From positions 1,488,001-1,552,000 of the forward strand of contig NZ_CP113063.1 of assembly GCF_026625785.1 (NCBI RefSeq): DNA of 64,000 bases. The letters run 5' to 3'. Under the pieces are notes generated by a model. It saw nothing but the letters and a program-made list of their open reading frames with translations. It was not told where the DNA came from and made no database searches. This DNA comes from Gordonia sp. SL306. GTDB taxonomy: Bacteria; Actinomycetota; Actinomycetes; Mycobacteriales; Mycobacteriaceae. This document shows, piece after piece, positions 9,816 through 17,466 of this stretch. The position numbers were made by a program, and so were the translations under genes. Within the stretch, counting starts at the first letter, position 1. Each line of letters opens with the position of its first letter.

Positions 9816-10688
9816 CTATGGACAGCTATCTGGACAGATGTCCACGTTAGCACCCATCGGCGCTGCGCCGGCCTCACCGATTCGCCGCCGGACCTCGCCG
9901 AGCAGCGCCGTCCGTATCCGCTCCGGAATCCGCGGCCCGATCGACATGTACAACGGGACGTCGGGAACGTGCGGTAGCTCGCCAACCCGGCGCAGTCCGT
10001 CGGGCGGCGCACCGAAGCGTGGCAGTGGTGTGACGCCGAGCCCTCGGCGGGCGGTGCCCACCACGGTGGTCAGGTCGGAGCATTCGCGGACGATGGTGAA
10101 GTCCCGGCCGCGCAATGCCGCGATCGCCTGGTGACGCACCGCGCACGGTGGCGAGAAGAGGACGAGCCGATCGGTAGGGGCACCGACGGTCCCGTACCAC
10201 TCGAGCGGCAGGTGGGCCACCATGCGACTGTCACGGGCCGCGCTGGTGAGCATCAGCGCGACATCGGCACGATCCTCTTCGACCAGATCACGGACTCGTG
10301 CGCTGCGCGTGAGACGCAGCCGCACATGGTGATTCGGCAACAGTTCGTTGAGCATCGCGACCACGTTCGGCACCAGGAACTCCGCTGCGTGCTCGGTGGC
10401 CGCCACCAGGAGTTCGTCGTCGGCCGGCGGGAGCAGTTCGCGCACGGCGTCGTCGTGCTGCTGGAGGATCGTCCGCGCCCGGCCGGCGAGTTCTTCACCG
10501 TCGCTCGTCAGCGCGATCCCCCGTCCCTCCCGGACGACGAGTGGACATCCGAGTTCGCGTTCGAGCTTGCGGATGTGCCCGGTGACCGCCGACTGCGAGA
10601 GGTGCAGCGCCTGCGCGGCCCGGCGGACACCCGAGAACGCGACGACGGCGTCGAAGCTGCGCAGCGGGGCGATGTCGAGGGTCGGCAC
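9816..10688 (-). CDS. LysR-family transcriptional regulator
   Basis: A 290-residue regulator. The winged helix-turn-helix occupies about residues 3-62 (APLRSFDAVVAFSGVRRAAQALHLSQSAVTGHIRKLERELG), followed by the LysR effector-binding domain. It is divergent from the EamA exporter gene, the classic arrangement for LysR control of a neighbouring transporter. The GTG at 10688 is chosen because it keeps the perfect inverted repeat at 10711-10731 outside the gene; the upstream in-frame ATG at 10784 would overlap the divergent gene and add poor sequence. Confidence 0.88.
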   Translation of the reverse strand: MPTLDIAPLRSFDAVVAFSGVRRAAQALHLSQSAVTGHIRKLERELGCPLVVREGRGIALTSDGEELAGRARTILQQHDDAVRELLPPADDELLVAATEHAAEFLVPNVVAMLNELLPNHHVRLRLTRSARVRDLVEEDRADVALMLTSAARDSRMVAHLPLEWYGTVGAPTDRLVLFSPPCAVRHQAIAALRGRDFTIVRECSDLTTVVGTARRGLGVTPLPRFGAPPDGLRRVGELPHVPDVPLYMSIGPRIPERIRTALLGEVRRRIGEAGAAPMGANVDICPDSCP

Positions 10689-10710
10689 CCCACCCAGTAT
10701 GCCCTCCCAA

Positions 10711-10731
10711 CCGTTCACGTTTCGTGAACGG
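10711..10731. promoter_or_regulatory. inverted repeat, probable LysR operator
   Basis: CCGTTCACG-TTT-CGTGAACGG is a perfect nine-base inverted repeat in the 82-bp gap between the divergent LysR and EamA genes. Its place and symmetry fit a LysR binding site acting on one or both promoters. Confidence 0.65.
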
Positions 10732-10770
10732 TCTTGAGAGGCGCATCGCCCACTCGTCACCGTTGCGGAC

Positions 10771-11688
10771 ATGGAACAACGCACGTTGCAGATGCGGCTC
10801 GCAGTCCCGACGGTGCTGCTCTACGGGGTCGGATATCCCCTCGGTTCGGCCACCGTCGCCGTCATGTCACCCTTTCTCGTCATCCTTCTCCGGTTCGCCG
10901 CCTCGGCTCTGTTGCTGTGGGTGATCGTCCTCGTCCGAGGTCTCCGACTGCCGTCCCGACGACTGATCGGACATGCCGTGGTCGCGGGAGTGCTGACCCA
11001 GGGAGTGCAGTTCCTCGGCCTGTACTGGGCCTTGGCCCATGGCGTGCCGTCCGGCCTGGGGTCGCTGATCATCTCGCTGAACCCGGTGGTCACCGCAGCG
11101 TTGATGTCCCTGTTGATGGGCCATCGCGAGACACGCGCCGGGTTGATCTCGCTGGCCCTCGGCGCCGGCGCTGTCGTGTTCGCGTGCGCGCCACGACTCC
11201 TCGCGGACCACAGCATGGGCGCGGGTGTGCTCGCCGTCGTCGTCGCGATGCTCGGGTTGTCCGTCGGCGGGATCTATCAAGGACGTCACTGCACACAGAT
11301 GGATCCGTGGATGGTGACCGCCATCGGCCTGACCGCCTCCACCCCGTTCGCCGGCGTCGCCACGCTCCTGACGCCGGTTCACTGTGACAACTGGCCGCGC
11401 GCGCTCGGCCTGCTCGCCGTGATGGTGGTGCTCAGCTCGGTCGGCGCGACGACGCTCTACGCGGCCTGCATCAGACGGTCCGGTGCCCGCGCAGCGTCGA
11501 TCTTGTTCGCAGTGATCCCGGCCGCCGCCAGTGTGATGGCGTGGATCGGGCTCGGGGAGGATCTGTCCGCGTTCACCCTCATCGGACTGGCACTCGGCAG
11601 CGCCGCCTGCCTGCTGCAGTCCAGATCGGCTGCACCGCAGCCGAACAGGGTAGACCGAGGAGCGCGTTCGGAGTCGTCGGCCCGCTGA
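10771..11688 (+). CDS. EamA/DMT-family transporter
   Basis: A 305-residue inner-membrane protein with about ten hydrophobic helices in two EamA repeats (roughly residues 5-137 and 148-290). Each repeat has the usual pattern (SATVAVMSPFLVILLRFAAS in the first; GATTLYAACIRRSGARAASILFAVIPAAASVMAWIGLGE in the second). Family members export amino acids and other metabolites; the substrate here is unknown. The divergent LysR regulator and the shared operator suggest induction by the exported compound. The gene is inside the accessory insertion. Confidence 0.85.
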   Translation: MEQRTLQMRLAVPTVLLYGVGYPLGSATVAVMSPFLVILLRFAASALLLWVIVLVRGLRLPSRRLIGHAVVAGVLTQGVQFLGLYWALAHGVPSGLGSLIISLNPVVTAALMSLLMGHRETRAGLISLALGAGAVVFACAPRLLADHSMGAGVLAVVVAMLGLSVGGIYQGRHCTQMDPWMVTAIGLTASTPFAGVATLLTPVHCDNWPRALGLLAVMVVLSSVGATTLYAACIRRSGARAASILFAVIPAAASVMAWIGLGEDLSAFTLIGLALGSAACLLQSRSAAPQPNRVDRGARSESSAR

Positions 11689-11842
11689 TGGTCGCCAGAA
11701 CGCCGGCGCCACAGTGAGCAGTCATTTCCGCGATCGACAAGTCTGTCATTCATGCCAGTACAGCCGTTAGATTTCTTCTGCAATGTTCTGGACTTCTCGG
11801 GTTGCCGCTTGCATGGCGCCCGATCAACTGTCGGGAGATCCG

Positions 11843-12709
11843 GTGAGACTTTTCCGCGCCATACTTGTGTCACTTGTATTGGCTTGTGGCCTGGCAATCC
11901 CGAGTGGATTCGTCAGTTCGATCGCTGCGGCCGCGCCGAGTTGCGGCACGCTGGATGCACGGGTGCAATCCCTCAACGCTGAGGCACAGGGTTATCGCCA
12001 ACGCGTCGGGATACACAACGCGAAGGTGGCTCAGCTGAATGCACAACGTGATTCGGTTGACCGACGGAATTCTGCGGCGGTGGCCGCGTGGAATGCCTCG
12101 CGGCAACAACTTCTCAATGAGGAGTACGCGCTCCAAACCGAAGGCGCGCAGGGACAGCGACAAGCCTATGCCCTCCGCGAAGAAGCACGTCAGTGCGGCG
12201 CAGAGGATTCGACCGAGCCGCCGACCTTCACACCGCCGTCCGGCCTGAACCCCGCCCCTGACCAATCGCGGGAGCATCGGCAACCGGCACCGCCCCGCAG
12301 GAAGGCGCCAAGCCCGCCGAGTCAGCGAAACTATCCGGAACCTCCTGCGAACTGGAAGTCGAATTGGTCGAACGGAAAACTCGGCGATTCCCGAGCCAAC
12401 GCGCTCACGCACTATGAAAACCATGGTCATGAGTTCCGCGGCATCACCTCCCCCGAGCAGTATGCGGCCGCAGCAAACGGTTTCCTGAAGAATCCGCCTC
12501 CCGGAACATTCCGGCTTACCCGTCCCAATGGCGATGTGTTGCTGTATAACTCGGGTACCAACACTTTCTTATCGGCTACCCATTCGGGCCAGATCAAGAC
12601 GATGTTCAAGCCGGACGATCATCTCGACTACTGGCTGGGACAACTAAAGGCGGCCCCTGGCGCCCTACCCGGTATCATCAGCCGGAATATCGCGGATGTG
12701 CTGGGATGA
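11843..12709 (+). CDS. secreted polymorphic-toxin-like protein, probable RNase-type C-terminal domain
   Basis: A 288-residue modular protein. A signal peptide (VRLFRAILVSLVLACGL...SIAAAA) is followed by a helical hairpin between two Cys (about residues 36-110, alternating Gln/Ala/Arg), then a proline-rich linker (about 115-165). The C-terminal domain of about 105 residues contains HYENHGHEF, EQYAAAANGFL, FRLTRPNGDVLLYNSGTN and GQIKTMFKPD. This His/Gly/Glu-Phe start and the closing ThxF-like strand resemble BECR-fold RNase toxins of bacterial competition systems; that is family resemblance, not proof. The GTG at 11843 has GGGAG upstream. The downstream gene overlaps by four bases and encodes the likely immunity protein. 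Confidence 0.65.
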   Translation: MRLFRAILVSLVLACGLAIPSGFVSSIAAAAPSCGTLDARVQSLNAEAQGYRQRVGIHNAKVAQLNAQRDSVDRRNSAAVAAWNASRQQLLNEEYALQTEGAQGQRQAYALREEARQCGAEDSTEPPTFTPPSGLNPAPDQSREHRQPAPPRRKAPSPPSQRNYPEPPANWKSNWSNGKLGDSRANALTHYENHGHEFRGITSPEQYAAAANGFLKNPPPGTFRLTRPNGDVLLYNSGTNTFLSATHSGQIKTMFKPDDHLDYWLGQLKAAPGALPGIISRNIADVLG

Positions 12710-13089
12710 CCATGAAGGCGGGTGCCGTGAACAGTGACGAGTTGATCATTCTCGACCTGACGAGCGCCGAGCGAGATTTCCTCTTCCACGGTCTGATCGA
12801 ATGGGGCGGTCCGGGGAGAATGTCGGATCCGTTGGCAATAGCCATCGGCTTCGATGACGCCGAGGACTTCCGCTCATCCAAGGGCGCTCTGGCAGACGCG
12901 ATTGTGGAAGGTCGGGGACTGAGCCCGCAGGACTGGCGGCGTGCACTTGCCGCGGCGGAAATCTGCTTTGCCAGTGACACTCTGGGGGTGGGTCTGGAGT
13001 GGGAGGACGTCGGCGTCGATTCAGATGAGGTGACGTTCGAGGCGATGCGGTCCGTACAGATCAAGATCACGATGCACGGCATCGCGTAG
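12706..13089 (+). CDS. small acidic protein, probable immunity protein
   Basis: A 127-residue cytosolic protein without signal peptide or membrane segment, rich in Asp/Glu (for example FDDAEDFR and EWEDVGVDSDE). The start overlaps the stop of the toxin-like gene (ATGA), the usual arrangement for a toxin and its cognate immunity protein. Acidic immunity proteins commonly neutralise basic RNase toxins by masking the active site; that role is inferred from context. No close family was recognised. A second ATG at 12712 is an alternative start. A palindromic terminator follows. Confidence 0.55.
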   Translation: MTMKAGAVNSDELIILDLTSAERDFLFHGLIEWGGPGRMSDPLAIAIGFDDAEDFRSSKGALADAIVEGRGLSPQDWRRALAAAEICFASDTLGVGLEWEDVGVDSDEVTFEAMRSVQIKITMHGIA

Positions 13090-13108
13090 CCGTTGCTCCA
13101 GAACCGAT

Positions 13109-13151
13109 TTTGTAGCAGCAATCCGCGCCTGGCGCGGATTGCTGCTACAAA
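13109..13151. terminator. palindrome, copy 2 (bidirectional terminator or mobile repeat)
   Basis: The core is identical to the 9333-9367 element, and here the pairing extends to 21-base arms (13109-13129 and 13131-13151) around a single T. It lies between the converging immunity and tilS genes. The right flank, AAATCCGGRTCA, is shared with copy 1, so the two copies form direct repeats around a 3.8-kb segment. Confidence 0.8.
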
Positions 13152-13157
13152 TCCGGA

Positions 13158-14123
13158 TCACCGGGGCGCCCGGCGGACCGTCAACCGCGGTCCGGACCTC
13201 TCCACCACCTGCCGGGCCGTCGGGTCGCCACCGATCGCGACCTGGGCGCGGGACCGTGCGTCGGTCACGAGGTCGTCGACCGCGGAGATCACCGGATGGG
13301 TCGGTTCGGTCGCCCCGATGTCGAGCAGCCATCGTCGGAGGACGCGAGTGCGTACCGCGGCCGGCGCACCGTGCAGCCCGTCGACGTCGAGTTCGCCCGC
13401 AGGCATCTCGTCGCCGTGGGCCAGGCGGCCGTAGAGGTCGTCGGCGAAGTGATCGAGTGCCTCGTTGTCGGCGCGCACCGACGACGCCGTCCGTCCCAAC
13501 GCCTCCACCACCCCGCCGTGCAGGACGTCGTCGAGCAGGGGTAGCACCTCGGCCCGCAGCCGGACCCGGGTGAATCGCGGATCGCGGTTGTGCGGGTCGT
13601 GGTGTGGACGAAGGCCGAGCTCGGTGCAGGCGGCGAGCGTCTGAGCCCGACGGATTCCCAGCAGGGGCCGTCCCCACGGCGGATTCCACGGACGCATGCC
13701 TGCGATCGACCGCGCCCCCGAACCACGGGCCAGGCCGAGCAGCACGGTCTCGGCCTGATCGTCGGCGGTGTGGGCGAGCAGTACCGGGCATCCGTCGCGG
13801 GCGTCGTCGAGGGCGGCGTACCGCGCCTCGCGCGCCGCGGCTTCCAGACCGCCGGTCCGGCCGACCTCCACGCCGAGCACCTGCGACAGGGCGCCGAGCC
13901 GTCGGGCCGCGGCGGCAGCCTCCGCGGCGACGTCGTCCGAGCCGTCCTGCAGCGCGTGGTCGACCACCAGCGCCCGCACCGACAACCCGGCACGAATCGC
14001 ACATGCGGTGAGCGCCAACGAGTCCGGGCCTCCGGACAGTCCGACGCACACCTGCCCGCCGGGTTCGAGGTGGGTCGCCGCGAACTGGGCGACCGCACGG
14101 GTCACAGCACCCGTTGCATCCAT
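13158..14123 (-). CDS. tilS: tRNA(Ile)-lysidine synthetase
   Basis: A 321-residue N-type ATP pyrophosphatase that converts C34 of the CAU-anticodon tRNA(Ile) to lysidine. The PP-loop VGLSGGPDSLAL is at about residues 27-38, followed by the VDHALQDGSD, LLAHTADDQAETVLLGLARGSG and GIRRAQTLAAC segments of the family. The length is typical of actinobacterial TilS without a long C-terminal extension. The ATG at 14123 overlaps the end of the metalloprotease gene by 22 bp. The mycobacterial partner hpt is displaced to 8.2 kb. Confidence 0.93.
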   Translation of the reverse strand: MDATGAVTRAVAQFAATHLEPGGQVCVGLSGGPDSLALTACAIRAGLSVRALVVDHALQDGSDDVAAEAAAAARRLGALSQVLGVEVGRTGGLEAAAREARYAALDDARDGCPVLLAHTADDQAETVLLGLARGSGARSIAGMRPWNPPWGRPLLGIRRAQTLAACTELGLRPHHDPHNRDPRFTRVRLRAEVLPLLDDVLHGGVVEALGRTASSVRADNEALDHFADDLYGRLAHGDEMPAGELDVDGLHGAPAAVRTRVLRRWLLDIGATEPTHPVISAVDDLVTDARSRAQVAIGGDPTARQVVERSGPRLTVRRAPR

Positions 14124-15307
14124 ACCCGCGGCTCGTCGATCTCGTTCGGGCGCGGCATCGTCTCCGGCGACGTCCAGATGGTGTTGAACGTCTCCATCCC
14201 CACCGCCCCGACGACCTCGTCGACAAAAGCCTTGCCGCGCACGTATTGCGCGATCTTGGCGTCCATACCGATCAGCGCACGGATGATGCGCTGCACCGGA
14301 TTACGCGGGGCGCCACGGCGTTTGTCGAAGGCCGCCCGAATGCTCGCCACCGTCGGCACGTGCACGGGCCCGACCGCATCCATGACGTGGTCGGCATGAC
14401 CCTCGAGCAGGGTGCCCAGCATCATCATCCGGTTGAACGCCTCGAATTGCTCCGGGGTCTGCAGCAGTTGCATGGCACCGAGCACGCCCTTTTCCCGGGG
14501 CTGTTCGTCGGAGCCGCGCAGCGTCGAGGTGATCCGGGCGACGATCTCGCTCGTCGATTCGCCGGACTCGGAGGTCAGGATCTCCAGATTGTCGACCATG
14601 TACTGGCGCAACCACGGATTCGCCGAGAACTGGACGCGATGGGTGACCTCGTGCAGACACACCCAGAGCCGAAAATCACTGGGCACCACACGAAGTGAAC
14701 GCTCGACCGAGATGATGTTGGGCGCGACGACCATCAGCACCCCGGGATCACCGGTTTCGGGATCGGGGGTGAACGGGTCGTACTGGCCGAGGATCGCGCC
14801 GGACAGGAAGGCGAGCAGTCCGCCGGCCTGCAGGCCGCCTGCCTTCGCGGAGAACCCGGCGAGGGCGGTCTCGATCGCGTTGGGCGATCCGCCGTCGTCG
14901 GGATCGCTCACTCCGCTCCCGGCGCCGAGACCATCCGGCCCGCTCACTCCGCTCCCGGCGCCGAGCATCGACTGCATCGACTGCGCGGCCGCATCCACCC
15001 ATTCCTTGCGGTCGAGGATGCGGGTGGTGGGCACGCGCAGGCCGTCGGCGAGGCCGGTCACCTCACGCACCGGTGCCTCGGCCCGGGTGGCCGCGTCGGC
15101 GAGTTCGGCGTACGCGGCGTCGAGGGTGTACGCGGTGGTCTTCGGCCCCGGGCGCGCCAGGCGCTTTCCGGTCGCGGCCGCCAGCCCCCAGTCGATCCGC
15201 GCGCCGATCGACTCGGCGTCGTCCCGCCCGCGATCCGCACCGGGCGCATCACTGCTGGTCGAATCGCTGCTGGTCAGATCGCTACTGCTCAGCTCACTGC
15301 TGGTCAT
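14102..15307 (-). CDS. zinc-dependent metalloprotease, DUF2342 family (Rv3626c-like)
   Basis: A 401-residue protein with the gluzincin-type signature CLHEVTHRVQF in the middle and a downstream EGHADHVMDAVG segment that probably supplies the third zinc ligand. The physiological substrate is unknown; family members sit beside dacB and tilS throughout the Mycobacteriales. The N-terminus is a Ser/Thr/Asp repeat (SSELSSSDLTSSDSTSSD) from a degenerate 15-18-bp tandem repeat. An internal linker holds two GAGSGVS elements. The ATG at 15307 overlaps the dacB stop (ATGA). A much longer frame reading upstream through dacB is not real. Confidence 0.9.
   Translation of the reverse strand: MTSSELSSSDLTSSDSTSSDAPGADRGRDDAESIGARIDWGLAAATGKRLARPGPKTTAYTLDAAYAELADAATRAEAPVREVTGLADGLRVPTTRILDRKEWVDAAAQSMQSMLGAGSGVSGPDGLGAGSGVSDPDDGGSPNAIETALAGFSAKAGGLQAGGLLAFLSGAILGQYDPFTPDPETGDPGVLMVVAPNIISVERSLRVVPSDFRLWVCLHEVTHRVQFSANPWLRQYMVDNLEILTSESGESTSEIVARITSTLRGSDEQPREKGVLGAMQLLQTPEQFEAFNRMMMLGTLLEGHADHVMDAVGPVHVPTVASIRAAFDKRRGAPRNPVQRIIRALIGMDAKIAQYVRGKAFVDEVVGAVGMETFNTIWTSPETMPRPNEIDEPRVWMQRVL
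14901..14964 (-). repeat. tandem in-frame GAGSGVS elements in the metalloprotease gene
   Basis: Two copies of the element (about 14901-14928 and 14938-14964 on the plus strand) differ from the folE/ftsH version by one base in the centre (Val instead of Ala). They encode GAGSGVSGPDGL and GAGSGVSDPD in the same frame as elsewhere. They lie in a linker between two helical parts of the protein, a tolerant position. Confidence 0.65.
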
Positions 15308-16677
15308 CGGCACCCACATTCCCTCAGCTCGCCGGCCACGTTGTCGAGCGCGGGCCGAGCGTCGGCCGGAGATGTTCCGCCCGACATCAGCGCGAACGAG
15401 AGCACCCGGCCGTCGATGGTCTGGACTATCCCCGTCAACGAACTCACCCCGGTGAGGGTTCCCGTCTTGGCCCGGACCCACCCGGCGCCCGGATTGGAGT
15501 TCGGGTCGAAGCGATCCGCCAGGGTGCCGGTGCCTGCGGCGACGGGCAGTCCGTCGAGCATGGGCCGCATCAGCGGCTGCGACGGCCCACTTGCCCCGGC
15601 CATCAACTTGTCGAGCAGCGTTGCCGGCACCTTGTTGGCATAGGAGAGGCCCGAGGCGTCGTGCAGGGTGACCATCGACATGTCGAAACCACGTTCCGCC
15701 AGTGTGTTCTTGACGGCGGCCACTCCTCCGGCGAGCGACGCCGGCCCGCCCTTGGCCACCGAGAGCTCCACCGACAGTGCCTCGGCGAGCACGTTGTCGC
15801 TGTAGCGCAGCATGTCGTTGACGCGGGTCACCAGCGGCGCCGACGTCACCGAGGCGACGGTCTGCGCGCCGGTGGGTGCGGTCTGCTCGGTGACCGGAGC
15901 GTCCACGCCGAGTGCCTTGGCGAGCGCCTCGCCGGATGTGATGGCCGGGTTCGCCACCCGCGGCGAGTACTCGTCGAGCGGCTCGATCCGGCCGCCGTCG
16001 GCGATCAGGGATTCGATCGGCGTGATGTCGCCACCGGCGATGTCGCCTTTGTCCCAGGTGCTGTCCATCGTCGGGCCGCTGAACGCACTCGTGTCGACGG
16101 CCACCGACGTCACCGGGACGCCGGCTTTGCGGATCTGCGCGGCGAGGTCGGCGATCCGCGCCGGGTTGGTATAGAAGGTGTCGGCACCGCGCGGCTGGGC
16201 AGACAGCGTCGGGTCGCCCGCGCCCTTGAGGATCACCTGGCCGTCGGCGCCGACGACGACCGTCGTCGTCAGCCGCTTCTCGTGTGGCAACGCGAGCAAC
16301 GCCGCGCTCGCCGTCAGGATCTTGGCGTTCGACGCCGGGACCCGTGGCTGTGTCGGTCCGTCCGACCACAACGTCGCGCCGGTGAGGGCATCACTGATCT
16401 GTCCGGTGAACTGACCGAGCGCGGGGTCGCGGACCGCCTGGGCGATCTCGGTGCGCACCCCTGCGGCGGTCGGCTCGGGAGCATTCGCCGACACCGTCTT
16501 GATCTGCGGGTTCACCGCGATCGCAGCCGGTTGGGGCGGAATCCCGGGCGGGAGTTCGTCGGAGTCGTCGAGCCGCAGCGCCACCGCGACCGAGCCGACG
16601 GCGATCAGCGCCAGGACCACCACCGAGATGACCGTCCACAGCATCGTGCGTCTGGTCGACCTGCGCCGTGCGCCCAC
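15304..16677 (-). CDS. dacB: D-alanyl-D-alanine carboxypeptidase/endopeptidase (PBP4 family)
   Basis: A 457-residue class C penicillin-binding protein acting outside the membrane on peptidoglycan peptides. One N-terminal membrane anchor (about residues 12-33) precedes the catalytic domain. The three active-site motifs are visible: SxxK in PASNAKILTA, SxN in LRYSDNVLAE and KTG in VRAKTGTLTG. An insert between SxxK and SxN is typical of the PBP4/S13 family. The GTG at 16677 has GGAGG five bases upstream. It is divergent from ppa and overlaps the metalloprotease gene. Confidence 0.93.
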   Translation of the reverse strand: MGARRRSTRRTMLWTVISVVVLALIAVGSVAVALRLDDSDELPPGIPPQPAAIAVNPQIKTVSANAPEPTAAGVRTEIAQAVRDPALGQFTGQISDALTGATLWSDGPTQPRVPASNAKILTASAALLALPHEKRLTTTVVVGADGQVILKGAGDPTLSAQPRGADTFYTNPARIADLAAQIRKAGVPVTSVAVDTSAFSGPTMDSTWDKGDIAGGDITPIESLIADGGRIEPLDEYSPRVANPAITSGEALAKALGVDAPVTEQTAPTGAQTVASVTSAPLVTRVNDMLRYSDNVLAEALSVELSVAKGGPASLAGGVAAVKNTLAERGFDMSMVTLHDASGLSYANKVPATLLDKLMAGASGPSQPLMRPMLDGLPVAAGTGTLADRFDPNSNPGAGWVRAKTGTLTGVSSLTGIVQTIDGRVLSFALMSGGTSPADARPALDNVAGELRECGCR

Positions 16678-16826
16678 AGAACCTCCGGATCAGTGCCTCG
16701 GGGTCCGGCCCGGCCCTGACCCCTCTCGACTTCTCACAGTATCGTTGAGGCGATCTGCGCAGGCGACCCAGCGGTGACGTCGGGCCGCGTGCGATCACCA
16801 CCAGCGAACACTTGCCAGGAGGAACC

Positions 16827-17339
16827 GTGGAATTCGATGTGACCATCGAGATCCCCAAGGGCGGACGTAACAAGTACGAGGTCGATCACGAGACCGGGAA
16901 GGTCTATCTCGACCGTTACCTGTACACCTCGATGGGCTACCCGGCCGACTACGGGTACATCGACAACACACTGGGCGAGGACGGCGATCCGCTGGACGCG
17001 ATGGTGCTGCTCCCCGAGTCGGTGTTCCCCGGGATCATCGTGAAGGCGCGCATCGTCGGCATGTACACGATGACCGACGAAGCAGGCGGCGACGACAAGC
17101 TGCTGTGCGTCCCGGCCGGCGACGTCCGCTGGGATCACATCCAGGACATCGGCGACGTCAGCGATTTCGAGCTGGGGCCGATCTCCCACTTCTTCGAGCA
17201 CTACAAGGATCTCGAGCCCGGCAAAGAGGTCCAGCCGGGCGGCTGGGTCGGCAAGGACCAGGCCGAGAAGGTCGCCCAGGAGGCCATCGATCGTCTGAAG
17301 GCACATCCGGAAGAGGTCAACGAGCCCTCGCGCGGCTGA
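16827..17339 (+). CDS. ppa: inorganic pyrophosphatase
   Basis: A 170-residue family I pyrophosphatase that hydrolyses PPi in the cytosol and drives biosynthetic reactions. The signature [11 protein letters not shown] carries the metal-binding Asp residues, and [16 protein letters not shown] and [10 protein letters not shown] supply phosphate contacts. The start is GTG at 16827, set by a perfect AGGAGG four bases upstream; a TTG at 16812 would run through that ribosome site. The gene is divergent from dacB. A hairpin built from 21-bp repeat units follows its stop. Confidence 0.95.
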   Translation: MEFDVTIEIPKGGRNKYEVDHETGKVYLDRYLYTSMGYPADYGYIDNTLGEDGDPLDAMVLLPESVFPGIIVKARIVGMYTMTDEAGGDDKLLCVPAGDVRWDHIQDIGDVSDFELGPISHFFEHYKDLEPGKEVQPGGWVGKDQAEKVAQEAIDRLKAHPEEVNEPSRG

Positions 17340-17351
17340 CTTCTCTTCCGC

Positions 17352-17446
17352 GCCGACGGCAACACCGAAAACGCCGACAGCAACCTCCACTGGTTGCTGT
17401 CGGCGTTATTCGTGTTGCTGTCGGCGCTATTGGTGTTGCTGTCGGC
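17352..17446. repeat. 21-bp phased array, type 1 core, two units facing three
   Basis: Cores GCCGACGGCAAC (17352) and GCCGACAGCAAC (17373) are 21 bp apart. Inverted cores GTTGCTGTCGGC start at 17393, 17414 and 17435, again 21 bp apart. The gap lies between converging ppa and the MFS gene, and each set reads in the sense direction of the gene it follows. The two inner units form a perfect 16-base hairpin (17370-17385 with 17392-17407, six-base loop), which probably works as a bidirectional terminator. Confidence 0.85.
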
Positions 17447-17466
17447 CGGGTTGTTGTGCGCCGGAC

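Noticed and set aside
9333..13151. Integron attC sites or insertion-sequence ends
   Set aside because: The palindromes are nearly perfect and lack attC features, and no integrase or transposase lies in or next to the segment.
14102..16369. A 755-residue minus-strand reading frame joining dacB and the metalloprotease
   Set aside because: The part upstream of 15307 is an off-frame reading of dacB, whose three active-site motifs are in the other frame. The metalloprotease starts at 15307 with an ATGA overlap.
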